Shown here piece after piece: positions 18,579-28,486 of a stretch of 64,000 nucleotides of DNA; within the stretch, counting starts at the first letter, position 1; each line of letters starts with the position of its first letter. Below the pieces are notes generated by a model. It had not been told where the DNA came from and made no database searches. It saw nothing but the letters and a program-made list of their open reading frames with translations. The translations under genes and the position numbers were made by a program. The stretch is from positions 6,409,501 through 6,473,500 of the forward strand of contig NZ_CP029562.1 of the NCBI RefSeq assembly GCF_004136315.1. The letters run 5' to 3'. The DNA comes from Mesorhizobium sp. Pch-S. GTDB lineage: Bacteria; Pseudomonadota; Alphaproteobacteria; Rhizobiales; Rhizobiaceae.

Positions 18579-18740
18579 GGTTTTCACAATTGAAGGCGCG
18601 AGAATGCCCTGTTGGCATTCTCTCGCAGTCGTGCCAGCTTGAAGTGGCTCATGTCGGCCGACGGTCCCGTGCCTGCAGCCAGTTCGGGTCTTCGTAGCCT
18701 TGGAGTGCCCGGTAATCCAACATGGCCGAGAGTATCGATT

Positions 18741-19187
18741 GTGCCCAGCATCACGTCGAAGCCGTCGAAACAGTTGCCATCTCACGTAAGGATTGCGGCA
18801 TTTGCGCTGACAGCGATTCTGCTGGCTTCGGGCGATAGCCTGGCGCAGGGGGCGGACCCCGTAGCGAATTCGATTTCGTGCTCAGAGGGCAAGAACAGCT
18901 TTGAGTTCACCTTTTCGGACTGGAAAAGTGCAAAGCTGAAACGGGTCGAAGGTGGCGAAATAACCCTTTTCCCCGATCTGCAGGAAGCGAACTGGACTGC
19001 CCGTTTTGCCATCGAAGACGGGGCTCGGAGCTATCGTATTGCAAATGCACGAGGCGCTGTGTTGTCCGTGCTCGTACCTCCACCGCCAATGACCAAAACC
19101 ATCGGCCGTCTGACGCTGGCTACTCCGACCGGTGGGAAAATCGACCTGCTGTGCGACCTGAGCACGCCGATGCCCTGGCATTGGTGA
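18741..19187 (+). CDS. hypothetical secreted protein
   Basis: Protein of about 148 aa if the in-frame GTG at 18741 is the start. A signal peptide follows (core IAAFALTAILLA, with a likely cleavage after AQGA). The mature part has two cysteines, in ISCSEG and LLCDL, that may form a disulfide, and a beta-rich pattern (FEFTFSDWK, WTARFAIEDG, YRIANARGAVLSV). Starts at 18612 or 18649 would place a non-signal stretch in front. No family recognised. Confidence 0.5.
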   Translation: MPSITSKPSKQLPSHVRIAAFALTAILLASGDSLAQGADPVANSISCSEGKNSFEFTFSDWKSAKLKRVEGGEITLFPDLQEANWTARFAIEDGARSYRIANARGAVLSVLVPPPPMTKTIGRLTLATPTGGKIDLLCDLSTPMPWHW

Positions 19188-19408
19188 TCGCGGTTCTGAC
19201 CGGATTTAGCCCAACATCCGCAAAGTGAGCGTTGGTCAATACTTGGCGCTGGCATCGACTCAAATCTTGGAGCATGGCAGCTGGCTTACGGCCCCAAGGA
19301 ATGTGAAGCGATACCCCGTCTTAACGACCGCCACCAAGGCGGTCGAACATACGCTCCATGGATATATCGAGTGAGTGACATGTCGATCGTTTGTTTGATG
19401 AGGCTAGC

Positions 19409-20548
19409 GTGACATCCTCGACCTCCCGCTTCTTTTGCTGGTTCGTCCTCGTCATAGCGAGCGCAAGCATAACATCCTGCGCCCGCGGCCCCGGGAGTGC
19501 GGTTCTGCATCCGGTTGCGTCCACGGCCAAGGCCGGCTCTCCCGTCAATGTCCTTGTTGCCACCACACGCAAGCGTTCGGAGACAGACAAGCGCGATTTC
19601 ACCAATGAGCGTAACTATGGTTTGGCCTATGGATCCTATACGATTTCAGTGCCGGCCAGGCATGTTGCCAACGAGATAGAGTGGCCCAGTCAGGTGCCGG
19701 GAAATCCCGCGACCGACTTTGTCGCGCTCAGATCAGCCCCTCTCGACGAGGCAAGCTTCAACCGAAATGTCGTTCAAGACGCCAATGGCACCGGCGAAGT
19801 CACCGTCTTCGTTCATGGTTACAAGACCAGCTATGAGAGAGCCGTTTTCCGGGCCGCGCAGCTGAAACACGATAGCCGTTTCCCGGAAGCGATCGTAGCG
19901 TTCGCCTGGCCATCCCGCGATGCGGTTGGCGATTATCTCACGGACCGCGAGAGTGCCACCTTTTCACGTGACTATCTCGAGCAGTTGCTGAGCAGCCTGG
20001 CCCGCACATCAGGGATTCGTCGCATCAACATCATCGCGCATTCAATGGGCAATCTGCTGGCAATGGAGACGCTGCGTCAGGCGGCAATTCGAGGCAAATC
20101 CGCTTTTCTGCCCAAGCTCGGCGAGGTTTTCCTGATGTCGCCCGATATCGACCTCGATGTCTTCGCCACCCAACTCACTGTGATCGGCAAACGCAATCCC
20201 CCGATTACGGTCGCAATCTCTGCAGATGACGAGGCACTGGCGGTCTCACAGTGGCTGTCAGGAGACCTGCCACGCGTCGGCAACGTTCTGATCGAGGACA
20301 CAAAGGAGACCCACGATACCATTGCGCAGTACGGCCTCCGGGTCATCAACATGTCGGACGCCAGGAGCATGGATGCGCTGAACCACAGCAAGTTCATAGA
20401 ACTTCTGCCTTCACTGAAGCAGATGAGCCGAAACGAAGCGCGTGCCCGTCGTAACCCGATTTCGCGCACCGGTCTCTTCGTGTTCAACACAGCGGGCGCG
20501 TTGCTGGACACTCCACGTCAACTTGGCTCAGCAATCACGCGGCAATGA
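19409..20548 (+). CDS. alpha/beta hydrolase, DUF900 family, probable lipoprotein
   Basis: Protein of about 379 aa of the DUF900 family (esterase/lipase-like, seen throughout rhizobia). A short hydrophobic N-terminus ends at a lipobox-like ITSC, so lipid anchoring is likely. The hydrolase part has VNVLVATTRK at the start, EVTVFVHGYKTSYE (oxyanion region), FAWPSRD and the nucleophile elbow IAHSMGN near residue 212. GTG 19409 is chosen because GAGG lies six bases upstream and the signal sequence starts there; TTG 19391 is an alternative. Substrate unknown. Confidence 0.8.
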   Translation: MTSSTSRFFCWFVLVIASASITSCARGPGSAVLHPVASTAKAGSPVNVLVATTRKRSETDKRDFTNERNYGLAYGSYTISVPARHVANEIEWPSQVPGNPATDFVALRSAPLDEASFNRNVVQDANGTGEVTVFVHGYKTSYERAVFRAAQLKHDSRFPEAIVAFAWPSRDAVGDYLTDRESATFSRDYLEQLLSSLARTSGIRRINIIAHSMGNLLAMETLRQAAIRGKSAFLPKLGEVFLMSPDIDLDVFATQLTVIGKRNPPITVAISADDEALAVSQWLSGDLPRVGNVLIEDTKETHDTIAQYGLRVINMSDARSMDALNHSKFIELLPSLKQMSRNEARARRNPISRTGLFVFNTAGALLDTPRQLGSAITRQ

Positions 20549-20816
20549 TGGCGCAAGGAGCACTATCGCCAGGCCGGGATTGGGGCAGCCTTGGGGGCGA
20601 TGGTGCAGTCCTGTGCGAATCTTTGCCTGAACGGCCCCTCATCGAAAACCCCACCACTCAAAAATTATCCGAGATTTGACAGCCGAAAGCCTTCCTCGAA
20701 GGAGTGGATGTTTTCTAGAACCTCAACGGGACTTCGAAGCAGATTCGGATGCGCCTGATCCGGTTCTTCCTCTGTCTGCTTTTCGAAAGCCTGATGTGGC
20801 TGAAGGAATGTGAAGA

Positions 20817-22283
20817 ATGCCCCGCCTGAACGAGTTACTCGAGCGCGAAGCACTTGCCGCCGCGGTGGCAGAGGTTTTCGCGCAACGCGTCGCCAACCGG
20901 GCGTGCCCCGGCACACGCTTCGTGGTGTTCGACGCTTCCGGGCCGGTGCTGGAAGGCAGCTTCGGTACCGCCGGGGCGGCGGGAGCTCCGCCCGGGCCGC
21001 ACAGCCGCTTCCGCGTGGCTTCCTGCACCAAGAGTTTTACCGCAGCAGCGGTCCTGCTGCTGCGCGACCGCGGGCTGCTGTCGCTCGACACCCCTGTGAC
21101 AGACTACGTGCCTGACCTCGTTCCGACCCTGCCGGTCAATCAGCCGGACGCGCCGACACTTCGTATGCTGCTGTCGATGGCCGGCGGCTTTCCGACCGAC
21201 GATCCATGGGCCGATCGACAGGAATCAATCTCCAACGAGACCTTCCGGTCGATTCTGCGAAGCGGTGTCCGCTTCTCGACGGCGCCGGGAACCCGTTTTG
21301 AATATTCGAACCTCGGCTACGCGCTGCTTGGGCAGGTGATCGAGGTGGTCAGCGGCCAATCCTATCCGGAATTCTTGATCGAGAATTTGCTCAAGCCGCT
21401 CGGCCTCGACGAAACCGGTTTCGATCCCGCTGCAGTCCCGGACGGCTCGATGGCGACCGGATACCGCAAGGTCGGCGACGAATGGATTGCCTTGCCGTTC
21501 AGCGGCCCCGGCGCCTTTTCTGCCATCGGCGGTGTCGTCACCACACCATTGGACCTGGCACGTTGGGCCGGCTGGCTGTGCTCGGCCTTCCACCCGACGG
21601 GCAACGATGACGGACCTCTCTCCAGTGCCAGCCGGCGCGAAATGCAGCGGATCCAATGCCCGATCGCCTTCGACGCAACAGACGAACTGCGCCTCAAGGG
21701 CTATGGCTACGGTCTGGGGATCGAAGATCACACGCGCTTTGGCCCGATCGTCAGCCACTCTGGCGGATATCCTGGTTTCAGCTCCCACATGCGGTGGCAC
21801 CCGGCGACGCGTCTCGGCATTGTCGCGGTCGAGAACGCCACCTATTCGGGTGCCTGGAGCCCCGCTGCCGAAGCCTTGGTCATGCTGCTCGGCGCGGCCA
21901 CCAGCATCGCCGCGCCCAAACCGACAGTTCCTGCAGCGATCAAGCCGTTGGCAGACGGGCTTCAACGCCTGCTGTCCCAAAGCTGGGACGACACCACTGC
22001 AGACGCCATCTTCCTGGAGAACGTCGCCCTGGACCGCCCCTATCCGGAAAGAGCACAGGAACTCGCCGCGCTGCGGGAGAAATCCGGGGCACTGGATTCT
22101 GAAGGGGCATCCATCGTGGCCACGGATATCGGTGCCGTCGAAGGCGGTTATGGCAGCTTCGAACTGCACGTACCGTGCAGCGCAGGCGAGCTCGTTGCGG
22201 CGGTACAGTGCGGTCCTGTCGAGCCGATCCGGATCCAGACGGTGACCTGGCGTCTCGCCCAGCGAGACGGTCAACCTGGCTGA
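20817..22283 (+). CDS. serine hydrolase of the beta-lactamase class C family
   Basis: Protein of 488 aa. The three catalytic motifs of the class C beta-lactamase / DD-peptidase / esterase fold are intact: SCTK (S69-K72), YSN (163-165) and HSGG (314-317). No signal peptide is seen, which argues for a cytoplasmic esterase or D-aminopeptidase rather than a resistance beta-lactamase. A C-terminal extension of about 100 residues follows the catalytic domain. ATG 20817 is preceded by GAAGGAA. It is monocistronic and convergent with the AsmA gene. The 268 bases upstream show nothing I can name. Confidence 0.85.
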   Translation: MPRLNELLEREALAAAVAEVFAQRVANRACPGTRFVVFDASGPVLEGSFGTAGAAGAPPGPHSRFRVASCTKSFTAAAVLLLRDRGLLSLDTPVTDYVPDLVPTLPVNQPDAPTLRMLLSMAGGFPTDDPWADRQESISNETFRSILRSGVRFSTAPGTRFEYSNLGYALLGQVIEVVSGQSYPEFLIENLLKPLGLDETGFDPAAVPDGSMATGYRKVGDEWIALPFSGPGAFSAIGGVVTTPLDLARWAGWLCSAFHPTGNDDGPLSSASRREMQRIQCPIAFDATDELRLKGYGYGLGIEDHTRFGPIVSHSGGYPGFSSHMRWHPATRLGIVAVENATYSGAWSPAAEALVMLLGAATSIAAPKPTVPAAIKPLADGLQRLLSQSWDDTTADAIFLENVALDRPYPERAQELAALREKSGALDSEGASIVATDIGAVEGGYGSFELHVPCSAGELVAAVQCGPVEPIRIQTVTWRLAQRDGQPG

Positions 22284-22289
22284 AACCCA

Positions 22290-22307
22290 AGCGAGCAGAA
22301 GCTCGCT
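22290..22307. terminator. hairpin between convergent genes
   Basis: AGCGAGC (22290-22296) and GCTCGCT (22301-22307) pair around AGAA, directly after the serine hydrolase stop and before the AsmA stop. There is no clear T-run, so termination strength is doubtful. Confidence 0.35.
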
Positions 22308-22359
22308 GAGACGGCCGCTCCATGCCTCCAAACCCGGCTCAGGATCGAAGCGACAGAAG

Positions 22360-25359
22360 CTACTGTAGAAGCTGGTCGAGGATCGTTCCGATCTTGTCTT
22401 TCTTCGGGGGCTCGGGTGCAGGCGGCTGGCCCGGATCGGGCTCCGTCTCACCCTGGGCAGCGCCTTCGGTGGCTTGCGGCACATCGCCAACTCCCGGATC
22501 AGGGGCAGCCTGATCCGACTGCTGACCCGGCAAGACGCCATTTATGATGTCGGTGAGCCCGGATTTGCCGCCCTTGTCCTTGCCTCCCTTGATCAGGTCG
22601 CCAATGAGGTCACCGGCCCCTTTGCCATTTCCGGCTTCTCCCGGGAGCAATTTGTCGAGGTTCAGTTTTCCGGTCGGCAATCCGAGGTTGTTCAGCATCT
22701 CCAATGCGCCCTTTGGATCCTGCAACAGCTTGCGCAAATCCGGATAGATGCGTGGCGCCGATAGCGAACCGTCGACAATGACGGGTACGCCAATGCCTTT
22801 TGTCGCTATGTCGCCGCCTTGCCCGGAAAGCGAAGCCACGACCCGTGGGTTGAGATTGATTTCAAGTGTCAGTTCGGCGAGGTCGATCTTGCCTGCCCCG
22901 TCCATGCGGACAAGCGGGCCAAGCAGGCTGATGTCCTGCGTCTGCGCGACACCGTTCTCGATGGTAAAAGACGCGCCAAGTTCGGTGAAAGTCGTCTTCT
23001 TGTTGTCGTCCGACTTGAAACCGCCGGCGAGCAGCCCGGCCAGATTGTTGTAGACCTCGGCGATGTTGATGCCACGCAGTGCACCATCGCTGAGTTTCAG
23101 CGCGGATTTGCCTTCAAGCGAGCGCCGCAGCGTCTTGGTGGTCTTTCCCGCTCCCGAAACGGCGATGGTCGTGTCGAGCCGGCCCTCCAGCTTGTCGAAC
23201 CCCGCCGCGTCATGAAGCAGCGGTGCGGCGGTCGCGCCGGCAATCGCCAGGTCCAGCTTTATCGCCGGCACATCGCCGGAGCCGCTCGCCGACATTTTCG
23301 CGGCGATGCTGCCCCCGTAAAACGGGCTTTGCGGCAGCGTCAGATCGGCGTCCCCATTTGCAACGACGAGCGTGGTTTTGACCGGACCGGCAAAGACCTT
23401 GCCGTAACCGATCCTGTCCGCCGCGACATCGATCTGCGCATCCAACCCTTTGAGGAAGGCAAGATCGATGGGAGCGTCGCTGGAGCCGGCCGAGCCCTGT
23501 TTTCCAGTTGCGGGCGTCTTCCCCCCTCCCGTGAGCGCCGCGAAATCCAGCGTCGCAAACTGGAGCGAGGTGCGGATGTTGAGCGGCGTCCCAAGTTTGA
23601 CAGCACCGTCGCCGGACGCCTTGACCCCATTCAGGCCAACATTGGCGTTCGCGAACGAAACCCCTGCCGGTCCGGCGTCGATGGTGCCCTTGAAGTCGAA
23701 ATCCTGCAAACCACCGGATGCGCCTTGCCCCAGCCACTGCAAGAGCCTGTCGAGCGATGGTGTCGCGGCGGAAACCTGCCCCTTGAACGTCCCGCCCGCA
23801 CCCATCGTCCCATTCGCGCTGGCACGCAGAAGCTTCGAGGTGACGGACAGGCTGACAGGCCCCGACGCCTCTGCAAGCGATGGGCTTGCGAGGAAATCGG
23901 CTGGCGCGACCTGCGACTGGAAAGCGATCTCCTGACCTTGCCAGGTGAGCTTTCCAGCAACATCGACCGGCTTGGCGATGTCCTGGATTTTCGCATCGAG
24001 GCTCAGGCCGGTAATGTCGCCGCCTTTTTGACCGGCCAGCGCCGCCAGCGGAACCTTGCCCTGGCGGATGCCGACCGTGCCCCGCAGGTTGAGACTTTGG
24101 CGCATCCTGGCTGCGTTCAGCCCACGAAAAGCGAAGGCGGTATCCAGGGTTATCTTTCCCGACAGCGGGGCCGACTGGCCGGCAAGCTTCGCCATCGCGC
24201 CAATATCCAGTCCGGAACTGGTCAGCTTGCCCTGAAAGGTGGGCGCAGCCTTGGTCACATCGGCCGAAACCGAAGCGGCAACACTGCCTGCGTCGAGACC
24301 GAGATGCTGCAGATTGGCTTCCAGGTGCCCGTTGCGAAGGGTCGCCGCGAACTGGACATCGGACGCTGCAAGCGCGCCGCTGACCAATTGATCCACGGTG
24401 ACGCTGACATCCGCATCGATATTCGACAACATCGCGAGACTGGGTTCGCCGGCGTTGCCCGGCTCTCCTTTGCCGGTTCCGGAACTGGCCAGCGCACCGA
24501 CATCGATGCGCTTTGCGGACAGGTCAGCAAGGAAACGGTGTGGCTTGCCGGGCTGGAACAGTGCGTCCAGCTGGAAGGACTGGTCGGCAAGGTCGAATTG
24601 TCCGCCCTGAATCTGATAGCCGCCATCCGCATTCAGCCGGATTTCACCGCTTGCCTTCACCGACGCAAGCAGAGGTGACGGCGCAGGCTCGACCTTTGCT
24701 TCGATCGCAACCTTGGCCGGCTGCCGCTGAAGGATTGGCCTGAGTGCCGAAAGCGTGCCCTCCAGTTGCAGGCGCCGGCCATCCTGCGTCGCAGCCAGCG
24801 AGAACACCACCTCGCGGTCGAGATCGGGTGCTTTCAGGTCGACATCGATTGCACTGACGGTGCTTGCCGCTCCGGTTTCGTCTGTCGATCCAAGGCTGCC
24901 GTTTTCAATGGTGATACGATTGACGGCCAGCCGCTCCAGCGTACCGACGAGGGCGGCGAAAGGATCGTTGTCAGCCTGGCCAGATGGCGCAGGCTGCGCA
25001 TCTGCCGCTTTTGCGGACGACGTGATGGTGATGGCGGGATCGACCAGCGCGATGGACTGGATTTCGAGCTTTTTCGACCACAGCGACGAAAGCGTGATCG
25101 CGGTCGAAAACCCGGGCACTTTCGCGGAAAGATCGCCTGTTTGAGACGAGATGGTGATGTCCTTCGTCACCACGGCCAGACTGGGCAGGAAGGACAGCCG
25201 CACCGGACCGTTCAGACTGATGTCCATTCCGCTTGCCGAGGACAGTTGCCGGCTCAGCTCGGACCTTGCCCAGTCCGTCGAAATCAGGGTCGGCAGGAAA
25301 AGGAGCAGTCCTACGACGGCCGCAACAACGGCAATGACTGCGGCAGCAGCTTTTTTCAT
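22360..25359 (-). CDS. AsmA family envelope protein
   Basis: Protein of 999 aa. One N-terminal membrane span (about residues 5-25) anchors a long periplasmic beta-rich body, the AsmA/TamB-like architecture now linked to lipid transport between membranes. The AsmA N-terminal pattern (TDWARSELSRQLSSASG, GPVRLSFLPSLAV) is clear, and the conserved C-terminal domain with KLSDGALRGINIAEVYNNLAGLL is at about residues 760-900. The last 70 residues are Pro/Asp/Glu/Gln-rich and look disordered. Single gene; no partner in the neighbourhood. Confidence 0.9.
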   Translation of the reverse strand: MKKAAAAVIAVVAAVVGLLLFLPTLISTDWARSELSRQLSSASGMDISLNGPVRLSFLPSLAVVTKDITISSQTGDLSAKVPGFSTAITLSSLWSKKLEIQSIALVDPAITITSSAKAADAQPAPSGQADNDPFAALVGTLERLAVNRITIENGSLGSTDETGAASTVSAIDVDLKAPDLDREVVFSLAATQDGRRLQLEGTLSALRPILQRQPAKVAIEAKVEPAPSPLLASVKASGEIRLNADGGYQIQGGQFDLADQSFQLDALFQPGKPHRFLADLSAKRIDVGALASSGTGKGEPGNAGEPSLAMLSNIDADVSVTVDQLVSGALAASDVQFAATLRNGHLEANLQHLGLDAGSVAASVSADVTKAAPTFQGKLTSSGLDIGAMAKLAGQSAPLSGKITLDTAFAFRGLNAARMRQSLNLRGTVGIRQGKVPLAALAGQKGGDITGLSLDAKIQDIAKPVDVAGKLTWQGQEIAFQSQVAPADFLASPSLAEASGPVSLSVTSKLLRASANGTMGAGGTFKGQVSAATPSLDRLLQWLGQGASGGLQDFDFKGTIDAGPAGVSFANANVGLNGVKASGDGAVKLGTPLNIRTSLQFATLDFAALTGGGKTPATGKQGSAGSSDAPIDLAFLKGLDAQIDVAADRIGYGKVFAGPVKTTLVVANGDADLTLPQSPFYGGSIAAKMSASGSGDVPAIKLDLAIAGATAAPLLHDAAGFDKLEGRLDTTIAVSGAGKTTKTLRRSLEGKSALKLSDGALRGINIAEVYNNLAGLLAGGFKSDDNKKTTFTELGASFTIENGVAQTQDISLLGPLVRMDGAGKIDLAELTLEINLNPRVVASLSGQGGDIATKGIGVPVIVDGSLSAPRIYPDLRKLLQDPKGALEMLNNLGLPTGKLNLDKLLPGEAGNGKGAGDLIGDLIKGGKDKGGKSGLTDIINGVLPGQQSDQAAPDPGVGDVPQATEGAAQGETEPDPGQPPAPEPPKKDKIGTILDQLLQ

Positions 25360-25467
25360 ATCGATCAGCCAGCTTCACCGGAAAGAATCAGTGCTGATAC
25401 AACCTTACATCAGTGCATACCGGATTTCACAACCGCCCTCTGCAAGCGACTGGCTGTGGCCGATCCA

Positions 25468-26598
25468 CTATCGATTGAGTCGATTGTACTTCTTCAGAGC
25501 CTCTTTCAGCCGATCGTGAGGAATGGCGAATGAGACATTGTCATCGCGCCCGGTCATGGTTTCGGCCGCGACCATGGCGTTGATGATCGCCTCTTCGGTT
25601 GCGTGCGCCGTCGCCTCGATCAGCGGATTCATCTTGTCGTTCGACATCATGTCCAGCGTGGTCGTCGCATCACGGCTGAAGGCACCGGGGTTTGCAGTCG
25701 AGAAAGTGATGAAGATGTCACCGCTGCCATTGGCGCCGTTGCCGCCGGTGCGCGCCATCCCGAGCGGAACGCGCCGCGCCAGCCGTTTCAATTGATGCGG
25801 CAGCAGCGGCGCATCCGTTGCCACGACCACGATGATCGAGCCTGCCTCCTCCCGCTTCCACGACGTATCAGGCAACAGGTCGGTGATTTCCTGACCGACA
25901 GGCACGCCGGCAATCGTCAGATCCTTGCGTGAACCAAAATTGCCCTGCACCAGCACGCCGACCGTGTAGCCACCGTCCTCATCGGCCAGCCTGCGTGACG
26001 CGGTCCCAGTGCCGCCCTTGAAGTTGAAGAGGTTCATGCCGGTGCCGCCGCCGACATTGCCTTGCGCGATCGGGCCGGAGGTCGCACTGTCCAGAGCCTT
26101 GAAGACATGTTCCGGTTTTACGTGCATGCCGTTGATGTCGTTGAGTATTCCGTCCCAGGTCTCTGCCACTACCGGCAGCAGCCAGTAGAGATCGCGGAAA
26201 TGCGGCCCCTCAAGTCCGCGTTGCACCAGCCACGCAATGACCGCATCGCGAACCACGCCGACACTGTGCGTGTTGGTGATGGTGATCGGCCCTTCCAGGA
26301 AGCCGCTTTCCTCGATCCAGGTCGTCCCGGTCATCTCGCCATTGCCGTTCAGCGAGTACCAGCCGGCAAAGACCGGGTCGAAGCTGTGGCCACGCGGCAG
26401 GATCGCCGTCACACCGGTGCGCACGGGGCCTTTGCCGGGTTCAAGCATGCCGCTGCCTTCGATGATGGTCGAATAGCCGACCTTCACCCCGGCGACGTCG
26501 GTGATGGCATTGTGAGGTCCCGGCGTGCCGACAAAGGGAATTCCAAGATCCCGGGCATCGGGTTTGCGCGGTGTGGTGTCCATGAATGCGATTTCCAT
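25468..26598 (-). CDS. dmpA: P1-family (DmpA-like) L-aminopeptidase / D-Ala-esterase
   Basis: Self-cleaving N-terminal-nucleophile hydrolase; relatives release N-terminal D- and L-amino acids or beta-amino acids. Length 376 aa. The family core is present: PGPHNAITDV, GPVRTGVTAILPRG, SLNGNGEMTG, TNTHSVGVVRDA, GNVGGGTGM, and the processing site AGSIIVVVATDAP where cleavage before Ser254 would create the nucleophile. Start ATG 26598 or 26583; the second gives numbering nearer to Ochrobactrum DmpA (cleavage 249/250). It is cotranscribed with the GNAT gene (15-base gap). Confidence 0.88.
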   Translation of the reverse strand: MEIAFMDTTPRKPDARDLGIPFVGTPGPHNAITDVAGVKVGYSTIIEGSGMLEPGKGPVRTGVTAILPRGHSFDPVFAGWYSLNGNGEMTGTTWIEESGFLEGPITITNTHSVGVVRDAVIAWLVQRGLEGPHFRDLYWLLPVVAETWDGILNDINGMHVKPEHVFKALDSATSGPIAQGNVGGGTGMNLFNFKGGTGTASRRLADEDGGYTVGVLVQGNFGSRKDLTIAGVPVGQEITDLLPDTSWKREEAGSIIVVVATDAPLLPHQLKRLARRVPLGMARTGGNGANGSGDIFITFSTANPGAFSRDATTTLDMMSNDKMNPLIEATAHATEEAIINAMVAAETMTGRDDNVSFAIPHDRLKEALKKYNRLNR

Positions 26599-26613
26599 TT
26601 CGAAAGGCGGTCA

Positions 26614-27042
26614 CTATGCGGCGAGGTCCTTGGTCAGGAAGATCCGCTTGATGCCGGGCTCTCCTTCGATCTCGCCGAACACACGATAACCATGTCGCTT
26701 GTAAAAGTCCGGCGCCTGGAAATTGGCGGTGTTCAGCAGCACCGCGCGGCAGCCGCGTTTCCTGGCTTCCTCTTCGGCCATGCCGAGCAAGCGCCCTCCC
26801 AGTCCGAGGCCACGCAGATCGCCCGGCAGCGCGAAGAGGTCGATGAAGAGCAGCCCGAGTGCCGTACGACCAGCCAAGCCACCAATGATGGCGTTCGTCT
26901 CGGCTTCGCGAACCGTGACAGAGAGGGAGCGGCGTTCATAGGCGCCGACCTGCTCCTCATTGTGGCTGACGAGCACCGCGCCGATCTGGTCCCGGATCGC
27001 CGGATCCGGATCGTCGGTCAGGGTGAGGATCGGTTCTTTCAT
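26614..27042 (-). CDS. GNAT family N-acetyltransferase
   Basis: Protein of 142 aa with acetyl-CoA-binding motif A recognisable in ALPGDLRGLGLGGRLLGMAEEEARKRG (Q/RxxGxG/A type, about residues 76-102). It continues with AVLLNTANFQAPDFYKRHGYRVFGE, the usual strand-helix end. ATG 27042 gives the standard length; an open extension upstream is not conserved-looking. Substrate unknown. The 15-base gap to the aminopeptidase suggests a joint mRNA and perhaps modification of the same amino-acid-like compound. Confidence 0.82.
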   Translation of the reverse strand: MKEPILTLTDDPDPAIRDQIGAVLVSHNEEQVGAYERRSLSVTVREAETNAIIGGLAGRTALGLLFIDLFALPGDLRGLGLGGRLLGMAEEEARKRGCRAVLLNTANFQAPDFYKRHGYRVFGEIEGEPGIKRIFLTKDLAA

Positions 27043-27160
27043 GCGGGATTTCCTTCCGGCACACATCTTCGCGGCAAGCAGCCAAGGAGTGGCGACCGTC
27101 ACCCGCACCAAAATCTCGGGGACGGCCGCCAAACAAACAGACGATCGATCGCGCCAGCCG

Positions 27161-28213
27161 TCAGCTGAACAGCTCATCATAGATCTTCAGCCAGGATTTC
27201 AGCGGCTCCGTTTCCGGCGACGCCACTTCCGGCTTCAGCATGGTTATCTTGAACTGTCCGCTGACCGGGCTGATCGACGGATCTTTCGGCGGCACCCTGG
27301 CATCGACCGGAGGATAACCGGCATCGCGGATCACGTAGGCTGCCTCGTCGGAGAAATAATATTCAAGGAAGAGCTTGGCGGCGTTGGGATGGGGAGAATT
27401 CCTGACCAGCGCGATGGCGCCGAGATTGGCGACCAGCGGCTCCATCTTGACCCATGCGATCGGCGCCCCCTTACCTTTGCTGATGACCGCATGATGGTTG
27501 TAGGTCATCAAGCCTATCTGGTGTTCACCCGATATCACCTTGTCGATGACCACCCTCTGGTTGCCGGGATCGCGAACGATCTTCTGTTCAGAAAGCTTGC
27601 GCAGGTAGGCGCGGCCCTTTTCGTCTCCCATCGTCATCAGGATGTTGCCGATGAAGCCCGGCGGACCGGATATGCCGCGGGTATCGGTCCATACCATCCT
27701 GCCCTTCCATTGCGGATCGAGCAGGTCGTCGAATGTCTTCGGCGCCTTGTCGGCCGGGACGAGATCGGTGTTGTAGGTTGTCGTCAGATAGAGAACATCG
27801 CTGCCGCAATAGAGCTTCGAGGCAGGCTTGAACATCGGGTCATAGTCGGCCATCGAGTTTGGCGCATAAGGTTCGATCAGATTGGCCGCTTCCAGCGGCG
27901 CCAGTGCGGTACCCGGCGTATCGAAGACATCTGCCTCGATCTTTCCGGCGCGTGCCTGACTGGTGATCTTCAGGACAGTGTCGGAGTCTCCTGCCTCCAT
28001 ATATTTGACTTCGATACCGTATTTGTCCTGGAAATTCCTGGTCAGCGGCCGGACCAGTTGCTTGATGATCAGGCCGGTGTACCAGACTACCTGCCCTTCC
28101 GCTTTTGCATCCGCGATCAATTGCGCGGCCGGCTCGGCTCGCGCCAAACCCCGTGTCGCCAGCATGGTCAGCGAGGCGCCGGCCAGCTGCAAGACGCTGC
28201 GTCGTGTGTGCAC
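27161..28213 (-). CDS. Tat-exported ABC solute-binding protein (family 1, iron/spermidine-like)
   Basis: Protein of 350 aa. It starts at GTG 28213, with GGGAGGG six bases upstream. A twin-arginine signal peptide begins TRRSVLQLAG and ends near ARAEP. The mature sequence has the periplasmic binding fold of the iron(III)/putrescine type: VVWYTGL, FQDKYGIEVKYMEAGDSD, ADVFDTPG, and NAAKLFLEYYFSDEA near the C-terminus. No permease or ATPase gene is adjacent, so it is an orphan or works with a system elsewhere. It may be cotranscribed with the GNAT and DmpA genes (118-base gap). Confidence 0.82.
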   Translation of the reverse strand: MHTRRSVLQLAGASLTMLATRGLARAEPAAQLIADAKAEGQVVWYTGLIIKQLVRPLTRNFQDKYGIEVKYMEAGDSDTVLKITSQARAGKIEADVFDTPGTALAPLEAANLIEPYAPNSMADYDPMFKPASKLYCGSDVLYLTTTYNTDLVPADKAPKTFDDLLDPQWKGRMVWTDTRGISGPPGFIGNILMTMGDEKGRAYLRKLSEQKIVRDPGNQRVVIDKVISGEHQIGLMTYNHHAVISKGKGAPIAWVKMEPLVANLGAIALVRNSPHPNAAKLFLEYYFSDEAAYVIRDAGYPPVDARVPPKDPSISPVSGQFKITMLKPEVASPETEPLKSWLKIYDELFS

Positions 28214-28442
28214 GTTACCCTCCCACAGAGATTGTCTTGTTTGATTGTCAGGCCTTCTCCACCCGGTGGCCTCCTCAAGATCCCGACGATCAAAAACTGC
28301 TCGCAAGCTGCGACAGCGGTCAAACGACTAAAGAAATCGAAGCTGTGAGTAATCCTCACGGGCCGGAGGCGGCCTCCACATCGCGGGAAGTAAACTGAGC
28401 GTGTTCGGTGCGCGTGAACGGCTCCAGCCAAGATCAGGCAGT

Positions 28443-28477
28443 CCCGAAAGATCGCTCCGGTCGTACAACCTTTCGGG
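28443..28477 (-). terminator. hairpin after the carbohydrate operon
   Basis: CCCGAAAG (28443-28450) and CTTTCGGG (28470-28477) lie just past the stop of the aldose-epimerase gene and can pair around a 19-base loop. There is no T-run, so this is a weak candidate for ending the minus-strand operon. The rest of the 270-base gap to the Tat-exported binding protein shows nothing else. Confidence 0.35.
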
Positions 28478-28486
28478 TAGAGGCGA

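Noticed and set aside
22819..24678. Long open frame (619 codons) opposite the AsmA gene
   Set aside because: It is antisense to a clear AsmA coding sequence, is Arg-rich with no recognisable domain, and reflects GC bias.
26960..28348. Long open frame opposite the Tat-exported binding protein
   Set aside because: Antisense to a gene with clear homology, no domain seen.
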